NCBI RefSeq assembly: GCF_037392515.1 | Contig: NC_090291.1 | Coordinates: 17,387,501 to 17,451,500 of the forward strand | Reading direction: 5' to 3' | Length of the DNA stretch: 64,000 nt | Source of the DNA: Haliotis asinina | Taxonomy: Eukaryota; Mollusca; Gastropoda; Lepetellida; Haliotidae | Part shown: piece after piece, positions 22,774 to 31,572 of the stretch | How the letters are laid out: each line of letters opens with the position of its first letter | Numbering within the stretch: the first letter of the stretch is position 1 | The notes under the pieces: generated by a model | Seen by the model: the letters and a program-made list of their open reading frames with translations, nothing else | The model's database searches: none | What the model was told of the DNA's origin: nothing | Program-made: the position numbers and the translations under genes

Positions 22774-22997
22774 TTGTAATCAGATCTAACTATACTGGAC
22801 AAAGATTGTAATCAGATCTAACTATACCGGACAAAGATTGTAATCAGATCTAACTATACAGGACAAAGATTGTTATCAGATCTAACTATACTGGACAAAG
22901 ATTGTAATCAGATGTAACTATACTGGACAAAGATTGTAATCAGATGTAACTGTACTGGACAAAGATTGTAATCAGATCTAACTACACTGGACAAAGA
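22774..22997. repeat. 32-bp tandem repeat, 7 units
   Basis: The unit is TTGTAATCAGATCTAACTAT + ACTGGACAAAGA; seven units carry one to three substitutions each. The last unit forms one arm of the fold-back at 22979-23118. Confidence 0.9.
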
Positions 22998-23118
22998 TAG
23001 TTAGGGATATACGTAAATTTTGAAATTCTGAATTATGATCTATTTGTTCATTGATACACTAATAAAACATCCATCCTAAATATATCAATATCCCTAACCT
23101 ATTTTGTCCAGTATAGTT
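22979..23118. repeat. fold-back with ~31-bp arms, next to the tandem repeat
   Basis: Left arm 22979-23010 (TAACTACACTGGACAAAGAT..GTTAGGGATAT) and right arm 23088-23118 are imperfect inverted copies around a ~77-bp AT-rich loop. The tandem repeat unit is therefore the sub-terminal part of an inverted-repeat element. Confidence 0.65.
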
Positions 23119-24172
23119 CTGTTGCAAGCTTGGACGAATCACTGCACTGTGATTGTTGTATGTGTGTCTACAGAGGTGAGTGAAAAACTGACAATTTAGA
23201 GTACGGTACGTGACATTATCTCAAAACCTGTCCTACTTGTAGAGTATGCGCGACTCCGATGATTAGTCTACTACAATAATGCTAGATGTCATAACATAAC
23301 CATATGTGTCAAGTGTCATATGTCATCTAGGTGCCGTTGTACAGAACAACCTTAGCCGCGTAAACTACCTTGAGTTATGATCATCTTTGCGCTAAAACTG
23401 CCTTGCATAACGGCACCCAGGTATAATTGTGGCCAGTGCTCGAGTTCGTATATTATATAAATTCCCCGACAAAACTTGACATGTCTAAAATTTCAACACA
23501 CACGTTGTTGTCGTTTTTTTTATTTTATTACTGAAGGAAGTAACCAAACCTATTTCGTAACATATTACCTATTACTTTCATCCAATGTAATAACTGACAG
23601 TTTGCATTACGTAGTTATGTATATTATATCCAGTACAGTACAAGTTGTGTCAGGCTATGGCTACACCTGTGTTAAGAGTGTTATAGGTTAGCAGGTGTGT
23701 ATAAAATGCTCACGGACATTATTGTAATTCGTTCTGCCGATGTGTAAAGCCTTTCCAAACACACTTGATTTTTATCATTCATTCTGTCAAGCCTTGCATT
23801 CATGCGTGCTGTACTATCAATTGTCTCGAAAAGAAGCTCCTGATTGTCACTCAAATTGTGTCATGGTTTCAATGCTTCTATTGATCCGATTTTGATCGTG
23901 CTGAATTGGATTTTTAATGCCATTTTCCTATTGAGCTTACAACACACCCTCACGTATTATTTTGGGGGAGAATAAAATTCATAGCATAAAGTAAAGTGCA
24001 CCCTTGGATACTCATTGAGCTGTTATAGAAACTTAATTCCTCTTCCCGGAGGTTATACCTTACAACTAACGAGTGATATTTTCCGAGGTATTGGGATTCA
24101 TTTTCAAGTCTCTCTTATTACGGGCAAACTGAAATCCCAGACTCACGCTGTGTTTAGTTTCCCATCAACACA
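23119..24172. other. non-coding, nothing recognised
   Basis: No gene or clear repeat boundary. Confidence 0.4.
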
Positions 24173-24311
24173 GTGAGTGAGTTTAGTTTTACGCCGCATT
24201 TCGCATTCAGCAGTATTACAGCTATATTTCGATGACCTGTAAATAATCAAATCTGGACCAGACAATCCAGTGATTAAGCATGGATCGCTGAAGGCCTATT
24301 CTACCCTGGAC
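24173..24311 (+). repeat. SINE-like repeat family 2
   Basis: GTGAGTGAGTTTAGTTTTAC..GCCGCATTTC..CAGTATTACAGCTATATTTC..TCTGGACCAGACAATCCAGT..GAAGGCCTATTCTACCC; a ~60-bp central piece found in other copies is missing. Confidence 0.7.
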
Positions 24312-24407
24312 CTTTCCCATCAAATACATATATCTTGAACAGTCGTGCTATCCGCCAGTTACTCATTTACAACGAAGTCTGCGTTGTAATGTCGTTAGGT
24401 TCACGGT

Positions 24408-24665
24408 GAGTTAAAATTTTACGTCAAATTGGCAAAGTTCAGCCATATACTGATGGCAAAGAGTCAAGTACTGTGACTAGATATATTTAAAAAAACTGTC
24501 TGGGAGGGACACTAAAACGGCTATATTTTCAAAGATTAATTAAAACTAGTTTCAGTTCAGTGTAAAAGGCTAGATCATTTCAAAACGACACAATATAAAA
24601 TGGGGCTATTGATCGCCAGCAACTGATACCAGAGTACCATACTAGTGGGAACCATGGGGAAGTCT
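24408..24665 (+). repeat. SINE-like repeat family 3
   Basis: GGTGAGTTAAAATTTTACGTC..AGTTCAGCCATATACTGATG at the start and ATTGATCGCCAGCAACTGAT..CCATACTAGTGGGAACCATG at the end match the family-3 ends at 18013 and 41350. Confidence 0.6.
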
Positions 24666-25007
24666 CACGGTGAAATGCATCATAAGGTTTTCGTGTCATT
24701 GTACAATCGCAGCCACCTCACTCATTTTTGGTGAACGTTACACACGTTATTAGTTCTCATTCACAATATCCACTTTTAATAGCCTTCGCCAGTGTGATTA
24801 AGAAAGTGCCAAGTGTAGGATAGTTTTACCGGCAGTGAAAAATACTTCCAAGGGGCTAGTTGTAACAGCGGATAGAACATCCAGGGTGCTGTTGTAACGG
24901 CAGTGAATATAGCACTCGAGACGTTAATTGTAACTCAAGGGACTAGTAACATTCCAAAGAGTTAGTTATGAAAAATCAATAGATAATAGTCCCGAAATTA
25001 GTTATAA

Positions 25008-25165
25008 TGAGTGAATGAGTTAATGTTTAACCTCACGTCGGTAATATTGCAGCCATATTGTGACAAGAACAGTTTACACTGAAAAGGGATACATGTATAT
25101 TATAAAAATCTGTGGACAGTCAAACAACCAGAATATCACAATTAGAATTAAAACTAGTGGGGGAA
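25008..25165 (+). repeat. SINE-like repeat family 3, partial
   Basis: GTGAATGAGTTAATGTTTAA..CAGCCATATTGTGACAAGAACAG is the family-3 start; the right end is unclear. Confidence 0.55.
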
Positions 25166-25928
25166 GTCAAAACTAACACCACTCTTTGAACAATACAAAA
25201 TTACTCGTAATGACGAGAAGTTACATTCTCAAGGGGCTCATTACAGTGAAATGAGATTAGGTAATATTTCAAGGGAATGTCTTAAAATAGCCAGTGTGTG
25301 ATATTAACATGGCGCCCTTCCTGAGCACAGTGAGTCATATTTAATATACAGTAGTCAATAGTCAGTTTTAATGAGAATTACTGGATAAATGTGTTCCATT
25401 GCAGGTAATATTTACCAGTAGATTTGACCACTACAGACCCAGATATTTCAAAAGCAAGTATTGCAGATGATAGCGCCCGTTCACCTTTTCACAACCAAAC
25501 GTTTCAAAACACGGATGAATGAGCACCAGATTATATACACGTAACTTTTTTAACAGTTTCTGGCTTTCATTCTTCTGAATTACGCTATTCACTCGGTCTG
25601 GCTGAAAGGCAGCAACTGCGTACCTTACGAATGACGCTCCACAGACGTGCGACAGGCAGTCATCTACACTGATCTCGTGATATTATGTTAACGCTTTGTA
25701 TGAAACTGGTTTGGTAACGTTTCGTACATGGTGACAACGCTACACCTGTAAGCATAATCAGGGTGACTCACATATTTGGACTCAAGAACATAGATTTCTG
25801 AAGGTCGAATAGTCGTAAATCCGCAAGGGGTATCTAGGAAATGGGGTCTCCCTCACAATAGACGATCTAAAGGCACTGTGCTATATCATAATATAGTCGC
25901 GAGGTTTGGTCTTCTTGTATTTGGGGGG
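25166..25928. other. non-coding flank left of the Polinton
   Basis: No gene recognised. It ends in GGGGGG directly at the Polinton terminus. Confidence 0.4.
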
Positions 25929-26259
25929 AGTAGTATATACAATGACAGTTCTGGACCACTTTCAAGAAATGTCTCTACAAAGCCTTATTTACTAAATAAG
26001 GCTTTGGTTGGGCCATTAGCTCTTGCTACTATTACCCCTACTACTTAACGTGTGTTGGAGGTAACACTGTGCCGTACGGTACGATCAATAATTCTTCTCT
26101 TATAAACCCCCTACCCGGCCCATCCCTCAAGTAGTACAAGTTAGGTTCGTCGGCTTTCATATCCACTTTATCTATGTTGTAAGTTTTGACTGACCATATA
26201 GGATCGGTGGCCCGCTTACGGCTATCACCCTCGTGTTCCCCCGGCTGGTATAGATACAT
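25929..26259. repeat. left terminal inverted repeat of the Polinton (331 bp)
   Basis: It matches 40253-39895 reversed almost throughout. The first ~115 bp include a perfect inner palindrome, CCTTATTTACTAAATAAGG. The rest is a copy of the last ~70 codons of the integrase gene. It lacks a ~27-bp segment found in the right repeat (40112-40138 area). Confidence 0.9.
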
Positions 26260-26300
26260 TACCCCTACTACTTAACGTGTGTTGGAGGTAACACTGTGCC
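26031..26300. repeat. 43-bp direct repeat bracketing the integrase fragment
   Basis: 26031-26073 and 26258-26300 are identical (ATTACCCCTACTACTTAACG ... CACTGTGCC), 227 bp apart. The outer copy lies inside the terminal repeat and the inner one just beyond it. Confidence 0.85.
26041..26259 (-). pseudogene. second copy of the integrase C-terminus inside the left TIR
   Basis: A 72-codon frame on the - strand begins MYLYQPGEHEGD and ends VLPPTHVK. It equals the C-terminal part of the integrase at 39143-40111, with a few changes (Ser for Asn after GD, Ile for Val before REELL, HVK for NTK at the end). It lacks the catalytic core and has no own start region, so it is a fragment carried by the terminal repeat and not a gene. 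Confidence 0.85.
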
Positions 26301-26328
26301 TATGTCACGTTTATATCGATGAAACAGT

Positions 26329-26946
26329 TTAACGTGAACCGCCTACGATCTCTTTGGTGTTCATAATAAAGGCTTGCTGGGCTTTTTGTATCCCCTGTTC
26401 TATGTACTTTTTTTTCTCGTCCTCGCTGATAGCAGACTTACGAGACTTGGATCGAATATCTTGTTTCATTCCATTATATTTTTTGAGTTCAGAGAGGATT
26501 GAACGAAACTCCTCTTCTGAGATCTTACTATCAGAGAGTGCCGTGGAAATACGCTCACTCACTGTGTTCAGCTTTGCTTCGGCCAGAACCCTGATCTCGT
26601 CGTGTTTCAATGCCTTACGATTAAGCCTGCGTGATACTAACTTAAGCGCCAACCCTGCCAACCCTGCCACCCCAGCTGTTATTTCAATACCTAGCACTAT
26701 AGGTGCAGCCACGATGGTAGCCAACAATCCAACACCTGCCGCCCCTAGTCCCATGCTGGTTGCCATAAGGGTAGTGTCAGCCCCGTCCACGATATTGAAA
26801 GCTCTATTATACTTTTTACATAGTGCTTTCCGCGTGTCACGGTCTTGTTCTAGTTGACGTTTCACATCACATAACTGTCTCAAGCGGAACCCATCTACGG
26901 TTTCCAGCGTCTTCGCTACTTCCTCTACGACTGGGTACAGACCCAT
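26329..26946 (-). CDS. Polinton membrane-active-type protein, 205 aa, function unknown
   Basis: ATG start at 26946, stop TAA at 26329-26331. A basic, helical N-terminus (about residues 1-55) is followed by a long hydrophobic Gly/Ala/Val-rich stretch (about 58-105: MGLGAAGVGLLATIVAAPIV and on), long enough for two membrane helices. Then comes a charged, Lys-rich helical C-terminus with coiled-coil character. I recognise no enzyme motif. It is the last gene of the leftward block, one base after the 224-aa gene, so all four leftward genes could come from one transcript started near 29.2 kb. A virion or membrane role is an inference from position and hydrophobicity. Confidence 0.75.
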   Translation of the reverse strand: MGLYPVVEEVAKTLETVDGFRLRQLCDVKRQLEQDRDTRKALCKKYNRAFNIVDGADTTLMATSMGLGAAGVGLLATIVAAPIVLGIEITAGVAGLAGLALKLVSRRLNRKALKHDEIRVLAEAKLNTVSERISTALSDSKISEEEFRSILSELKKYNGMKQDIRSKSRKSAISEDEKKKYIEQGIQKAQQAFIMNTKEIVGGSR

Positions 26947-26947
26947 C

Positions 26948-27622
26948 CTATAATGTATATTTTGAAAGATATTTTAATTGGGTTTCAGTTAAAAATCTAT
27001 CAATGAATTTGAAGTCTACAAGTTCTAGACTACTAGTCATGGCAATAGGTGAGAGGCTAATAGAATTTCCTGTTGTAATAGAAACCCCACTGAGGTTTAT
27101 TAAGTGGTTTATAGGACCCGTGGTATCCTGTTGTATAACAATACGACAATATTGGTCTATGTAAGACCAGCGTATTGACACCCCGGGTAAAATTTGGTGT
27201 ACTATTGGAGGGGTTCCATCGAATAAAGCCGTAAAGAAGACTTCTATGATGAGGGTGAAAGGGGAGGATATTCTATCAAGATTACTGCTAAATGTTAATT
27301 TATTGTGTGGATAAGCACTTAACCCCTTTTTTTCGTAACCAGTAGATGGTATGTGTACTAATGCCCTCTCCGGAATGAAATCCCCGGCCCAGATACCGTT
27401 GTTCTTAATCTTAGAGACAACCCCATTATTTAATGTGATATAAGGTGAGGTGAATGTTAAGTTGATCAGCCATTTAGGTTCTTTTAAATCTGGTAACGGC
27501 ACCCGTCTGTACACGTTGTCTTTGAAGTGCAGAATATATAATTCATCTTCCTCACCAGGCTGATCGAATCCCTCCGTGTCTCCTAGGTCGTTAAGCGTAG
27601 TGTTGGGATGATGACTGGTCAT
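26948..27622 (-). CDS. Polinton beta-rich protein, 224 aa (paralogue of next gene)
   Basis: ATG at 27622. The N-terminal ~50 residues share a motif with the 304-aa neighbour: DLGDT, GFD, PG, then a Y-x-L-x(3)-K-x-N-x-Y pattern and R-V. Both proteins also end with a similar L-x-E-x-Q-L short helix. The middle alternates hydrophobic and polar residues and looks like a beta-sandwich, possibly concanavalin/laminin-G-like; I infer this from pattern only. A 10-bp gap separates it from the gene upstream. In virus-like elements such small beta proteins are often spikes or fibres, but no receptor or substrate can be named. Confidence 0.75.
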   Translation of the reverse strand: MTSHHPNTTLNDLGDTEGFDQPGEEDELYILHFKDNVYRRVPLPDLKEPKWLINLTFTSPYITLNNGVVSKIKNNGIWAGDFIPERALVHIPSTGYEKKGLSAYPHNKLTFSSNLDRISSPFTLIIEVFFTALFDGTPPIVHQILPGVSIRWSYIDQYCRIVIQQDTTGPINHLINLSGVSITTGNSISLSPIAMTSSLELVDFKFIDRFLTETQLKYLSKYTL

Positions 27623-27632
27623 TATTATACTA

Positions 27633-28547
27633 TTACGATATAATTTCCAACTGGTTTTCTGATAATAATTCAGGGGTTAACTTCATACCCATGAAGTGTA
27701 TGTTGTCAGGCAGGAAGATATTGATTAGTGATATCTTGTTTTCCACGATCACGTTGACCCCCTGCAGACTGGTCTTGGAGTCGACACCCACCCGCACGTA
27801 AACATTGCAAACTTGATACTGATGTTGTTTACCCCACCCGAGTTTGATCCCCTTCACGATCTCGACATCATTCCCCGATGGTTCTCCTAGGTAGACTTTG
27901 ATGATCAGTGTTGAGTTTGCCAGTAGATCCTCTAGTATAGTGACCACACCTTCGAATTCAGACACCAACTGCAATTTCACGTTTTGTATGGCTGGTTTAC
28001 TCGATAGCATGTGGGCTGCTATAGTGTTGACTGGGCTGACGACTATGCTACGTCTCTGAGTTGGGACGTAAGCCACGAGCAGGGTTCCATTGTTCACGAC
28101 TTTGTTTAGGTGGTTGTCTTTGTTATCCGTGAACACGTAAGGGGAGACGAGTCTAATATTGAGAAACCAGTCGTCGTTATCGGGTAACAACACCCACTTG
28201 TTATCTTCGGTGAAGACGAGTATATATGGTTTGTTTTGGACGACGGTAGTGCTCTCAACATCGTCTAAGTCGAACAGTTTACCCCCGAACGATGGGTATA
28301 TTATCCAATTATTATCACCGGTGTTGACAAGGGCGTACTTAGTGTTGACTGTTGCTCTTGTGGTATCTATCATATCACTTAGGGTTCCACCGGAGGGGAT
28401 TTCAACGCGTTTGTAAATGTTGTTTTTCAGTTGCAAGGCGTACGATTTACCATCTACTCCGGGAGCGTCGAAACCGCGCGTGTCTCCGAGGTCGGAGATC
28501 CCGATATTGACGCATTTTTTCACTCCGGGACCTTGGGCGCTGGTCAT
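27633..28547 (-). CDS. Polinton beta-rich protein, 304 aa (paralogue)
   Basis: ATG at 28547, overlapping the stop of the penton-like gene as ATGA. It has the same N-terminal DLGDT..GFD..PG motif as the 224-aa protein, at about residues 18-50. An extra ~70-residue insertion carries two similar segments (KYALVNTGDNNWIIYPS and KPYILVFTEDNKWVLLP), probably an internal duplication. It is followed by the shared beta-rich domain and the C-terminal L-x-E-N-Q-L helix. It probably arose with its neighbour by tandem duplication, then gained the insert. Role unknown; a surface or fibre protein is a reasonable guess, since it is co-oriented with the penton-like gene. Confidence 0.75.
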   Translation of the reverse strand: MTSAQGPGVKKCVNIGISDLGDTRGFDAPGVDGKSYALQLKNNIYKRVEIPSGGTLSDMIDTTRATVNTKYALVNTGDNNWIIYPSFGGKLFDLDDVESTTVVQNKPYILVFTEDNKWVLLPDNDDWFLNIRLVSPYVFTDNKDNHLNKVVNNGTLLVAYVPTQRRSIVVSPVNTIAAHMLSSKPAIQNVKLQLVSEFEGVVTILEDLLANSTLIIKVYLGEPSGNDVEIVKGIKLGWGKQHQYQVCNVYVRVGVDSKTSLQGVNVIVENKISLINIFLPDNIHFMGMKLTPELLSENQLEIIS

Positions 28548-29197
28548 TTTACATGAAGCGTTAAGCTGAGGTATCCTATATTTACAGGATTATGATTTAT
28601 ATCTAACACCGATATTGTCAGCTCAGGTATGTTGCCCTGGGTTAATCTCTTATACTGCCGTGGTGAAAACGACTCGGTTCTACCGTCGTTGTATTTCTCA
28701 GTTTTCACCGGCACTGCTCTCAGTATAGTGGAAGGGTGACCTCCTTGAATGTTGTACGTTGTGCTCACCTGACCGAGATGAATGTACAGCTCTCGGTACG
28801 GTACTAGATCGGGTAACTTCGTACCTGTGACGGTTGTTGTTGGTTTTATCTCGTCAGGAGACATACCGAGTATCCTAGCTAATGGCCGGCCGAGCCTCAA
28901 GGAGGTTCTTCCGTTGTTGATTAACACCACTGTGCCGTTTGAGTCGTTCATCTTGAGTTCGGCTCCCAGGGGTTTGAAGACCTCGTCGTTTAGAGAGCAC
29001 ACGCTGTAGTAGCCGTCAGTTATCTGACTGCGAGTTCCACTGACGAACAGCTTATTGTTGCTGATATTAATGTTAGTCCATTGCGGTAGGTAGGTGATAT
29101 TGCAGAGTGCGACTTCGAGTTGACCTGACGTGTTATCGATCGCGTGCGTCAGCTGAACGGCCTCACCGCTCGTTATTCCTGGAAGTGTTATGTACAT
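28544..29197 (-). CDS. probable minor capsid (penton-like) protein, 217 aa
   Basis: ATG at 29197, fixed by the divergent spacer. Length and all-beta pattern fit the single-jelly-roll penton protein that Polintons and adintoviruses carry next to the major capsid gene. The last strands (LTISVLDINHNPVNIGYLSL) have the usual hydrophobic 'language' of such proteins. The assignment rests on size, pattern, position and the company of the capsid and ATPase genes, not on a search. It is the first gene of the leftward block and is transcribed from the palindromic spacer shared with the rightward gene at 29227. Confidence 0.7.
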   Translation of the reverse strand: MYITLPGITSGEAVQLTHAIDNTSGQLEVALCNITYLPQWTNINISNNKLFVSGTRSQITDGYYSVCSLNDEVFKPLGAELKMNDSNGTVVLINNGRTSLRLGRPLARILGMSPDEIKPTTTVTGTKLPDLVPYRELYIHLGQVSTTYNIQGGHPSTILRAVPVKTEKYNDGRTESFSPRQYKRLTQGNIPELTISVLDINHNPVNIGYLSLTLHVK

Positions 29198-29229
29198 ATT
29201 ATAATATATGAATTATATATTATAATATG
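29195..29229. promoter_or_regulatory. palindromic bidirectional promoter
   Basis: Only 29 bp separate two opposite ATGs. Including both start codons, the 35 bp form a palindrome (CATATTATAATATAT ... ATATATTATAATATG) with arms of 17 bp, one mismatched pair and one central base. Each strand offers a TATAATATA-like box a few bases before its start codon. Promoter function is inferred from position and composition. Confidence 0.65.
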
Positions 29230-30396
29230 GATTTAGCACACTTGAAAATCGTGGTGAATGCAGATGGTACGGGGTTTAAAACAACCTTTATTAATATCTT
29301 TGAAAACTATATCGTGTCCGTTAATAACGCGCAGGCGGTGGTAAACTGGAATCAAAACCCAATGCAGTTTTGGCAGAACCAACTCAACTTTGCTGTGTGG
29401 TGTGCGACGACAGGGTCGGGTGTGACACCAGACTACGGTATAGATGAACTGAGTAAGGCGGTTATTTTGTTTCATATTTATTATCAAACGAGACGAATAT
29501 TGAAGGAAATAAGTGCTCCTCTTCCCCAAGATAAAGCGTGGAGTATGACGAATAACCCCTATGATAGACGCGCTTATGAACGTATTTGTGGGGAGTTTGA
29601 GATTCCAACGAATAAAGACTTTCGCCTTCCTGGTGTGAACCATGGTCTCGGTATAGTTCTCGTGTACTTCTACAGGTCCGGAACATATTATGCCGGTTCT
29701 AAAGATGGTTCATACAACCCAAACCGACATACATTTACAGGCCCCACAACGAATGAAAAGATCCATGTCAGCTGTATAAAGCAAACCAATCCTGATGCAG
29801 CCACAGCCTGGACTAAAATGATCTCAAAAACATCGAAAGAATTCACTCGTGCTGGTACAATACGCTTGAACGACTCGATTCGAACGTACGTGTGGGCGCT
29901 GTTGGGTGCGCAGTCTATGACGCGTTCCAACATCCTCGGTAAGGGAACTGCTTACGACGCTCAGAAACAGTTCGTTTCCAACGTTGAGGATGCTATCAAT
30001 TCTCCAGTTGATCTCCTGCGGGCCATCGACCATTACCAAAACGTGTTAGAATACGCCAGATCGAAAGTCAATTACGTGTTCGGCGTGGGGTTGTACATGG
30101 CTCCGAGTGATATGCAACTGAGAATAAAAAAAGTGGTGGGTTATAACAACAAAATAGTCATAGCCACGGCGGACCAAAAGTTGGGTATCAACCCCGATAT
30201 TAACACCCCCTATATCCCACACATCCCACCACGTGAAAAGGGTATAGTGGCGCCACCTCCGGAGCCTAAAGTTCAACCAACACCACACCCCCATATTCAT
30301 GTGGGGGTACCCCCCTATCAGCAGCATATTGATAATAAAACAGCCCTAGTGGTTGGTGGGGTAACTTTGGGACTTATTTGGTTAAAGATTTCTTAG
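29227..30396 (+). CDS. Polinton protein, 389 aa, Pro-rich tail and C-terminal membrane anchor
   Basis: ATG at 29227. Residues 1 to about 330 form a folded, Trp/Tyr-rich domain with no motif that I recognise. A Pro/His-rich linker follows (about 335-370, PHIPPREKGIVAPPPEP; PTPHPHIHVGVPP), then a hydrophobic tail (ALVVGGVTLGLIWLKIS) that would anchor it in a membrane with only a few residues beyond. The tail ends 23 bp inside the end of the convergent gene (30374). Part of the linker is encoded by the recurrent GTGGGGGTACCCCC motif (30301-30314). A virion or membrane protein is plausible; it is not an adenain-type protease by any motif I can see. Confidence 0.75.
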   Translation: MDLAHLKIVVNADGTGFKTTFINIFENYIVSVNNAQAVVNWNQNPMQFWQNQLNFAVWCATTGSGVTPDYGIDELSKAVILFHIYYQTRRILKEISAPLPQDKAWSMTNNPYDRRAYERICGEFEIPTNKDFRLPGVNHGLGIVLVYFYRSGTYYAGSKDGSYNPNRHTFTGPTTNEKIHVSCIKQTNPDAATAWTKMISKTSKEFTRAGTIRLNDSIRTYVWALLGAQSMTRSNILGKGTAYDAQKQFVSNVEDAINSPVDLLRAIDHYQNVLEYARSKVNYVFGVGLYMAPSDMQLRIKKVVGYNNKIVIATADQKLGINPDINTPYIPHIPPREKGIVAPPPEPKVQPTPHPHIHVGVPPYQQHIDNKTALVVGGVTLGLIWLKIS

Positions 30397-31540
30397 CCGC
30401 TACGTACACCAGACCCGCCATGGCGACGATGGCTGCCCACAGGTTTTGACTGAGCCACATGGCAGTTTTAGACAGAGCGCTCAACAACCACGAGACGATG
30501 CTACCCAGGATGCCGGGAAGGGCTTCGGCGGCTTTACCAGCCAGTTTAGCTAGGCCTTCCCCGAGTTTTTTTATCCAGTCTTTAACACCACCGCCTGTGG
30601 GAGTGGGAGTTCCCCCGCTGGCAGGTGTGGGGGTTCCCCCTGTCAGTGACACCACCAGGGTTGATATGATGAAACCCAATGCAGTTAGAATGCTGACGAT
30701 GGTGATCCCTTGCTCCCGGAACAATATCCGAATCCTGTTGGCTAAAGTTGTATCCTCATTCAGTATTCTATCGATTGTTTCCCGAATACGACTGATCTGG
30801 GATCGAAGCTGTTCACGATTCGAGGAAGCGGATTCCAATCGTGTACGTCTCTCGTCTTCTAAATCGCGTAGTCGTTCATTGATACGACGCTTCATATCAT
30901 CGTTTTCAGTTTCGTTGAGTTTGGTTTTTTCCCTAGCGATGTGCTCGTCGATTTCGTTCAGTTTCCCCATGTTGTTCACGATTTCTCCACGCACGCGTTT
31001 CACGGCTTCGTCTAAGCCGCGCAGTTCCCTTACCGGAAAGTCAAACCCCGGTAACGGTTTGTCCCAGTAGGTGCTCAACAGTTTTTCTATGCTGTCCGAG
31101 GCTTCTGTAGCACGCTGTGGTGTCATTTCATCTCTAGTGGTGAGGTGGGATCTGGTAGCTTGCAGATCTTCTTTAACGGCCTTAGGTATTGCACCACCGT
31201 AATCATTCATGTTTAGATTTTTACGGATAAATTCGACACCATGGCGGCTGGCTAGAGTTGACAAGGCCAGTGTTTTTTTATTGCTCTTGTTAAAGAGGTC
31301 AACCCCTGGGTCAGACTTAAGGCGTAGAACACCCTTTGTATCAATAAAAAAATTCTTATGGTATCGACCCTGTGGTTCAACGTAGTTTTTATCTCTTCTT
31401 AAACTTTCGTAATAATCATTTACCGTTGTTTCCAAGAGTTCTTGGTTCAATGGTGAACTAGTAAATGAGGTCTCCTGCTCATCATCGAATGCCTGGGCAC
31501 TAGCGCCCGGCATCTCCGTCATATCTATGTCTTCATCCAT
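30374..31540 (-). CDS. Polinton coiled-coil membrane protein, 388 aa
   Basis: I start at the ATG (31538-31540, MDEDIDMTEMPG) because the frame upstream has no ATG. Acidic N-terminus; about residues 185-275 are a charged coiled coil (RGEIVNNMGKLNEIDEHIAR and on), then a transmembrane helix (ITIVSILTALGFIISTLVVS), a Gly/Thr/Pro linker with two GGTPTP repeats encoded by the recurrent G/C palindrome, then an amphipathic segment (VKDWIKKLGEGLAKLAGKAA) and two more hydrophobic helices. The amphipathic helix plus membrane segments suggests a membrane-disrupting or virion-membrane role, by analogy only. It is divergent from the capsid gene across 32 bp and convergent, with overlap, to the 389-aa gene. 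Confidence 0.75.
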   Translation of the reverse strand: MDEDIDMTEMPGASAQAFDDEQETSFTSSPLNQELLETTVNDYYESLRRDKNYVEPQGRYHKNFFIDTKGVLRLKSDPGVDLFNKSNKKTLALSTLASRHGVEFIRKNLNMNDYGGAIPKAVKEDLQATRSHLTTRDEMTPQRATEASDSIEKLLSTYWDKPLPGFDFPVRELRGLDEAVKRVRGEIVNNMGKLNEIDEHIAREKTKLNETENDDMKRRINERLRDLEDERRTRLESASSNREQLRSQISRIRETIDRILNEDTTLANRIRILFREQGITIVSILTALGFIISTLVVSLTGGTPTPASGGTPTPTGGGVKDWIKKLGEGLAKLAGKAAEALPGILGSIVSWLLSALSKTAMWLSQNLWAAIVAMAGLVYVAAKKSLTK

Positions 31541-31572
31541 TAGTATTAAAAATATATTTCTTTTATATAACA
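31541..31572. promoter_or_regulatory. 32-bp divergent promoter between two virion genes
   Basis: The spacer is nearly all A/T (AGTATTAAAAATATATTTCT + TTTATATAACA) and must drive both the 388-aa gene leftward and the capsid gene rightward. TATATAA is 3 bp before the capsid ATG. Confidence 0.55.

Noticed and set aside
23476..23691. 71-codon frame as a gene
   Set aside because: No recognisable motif or splice support; composition is like the surrounding AT-rich DNA.
26041..26259. Small leftward gene of 72 codons
   Set aside because: It is an inverted copy of the integrase 3' end within the terminal repeat.
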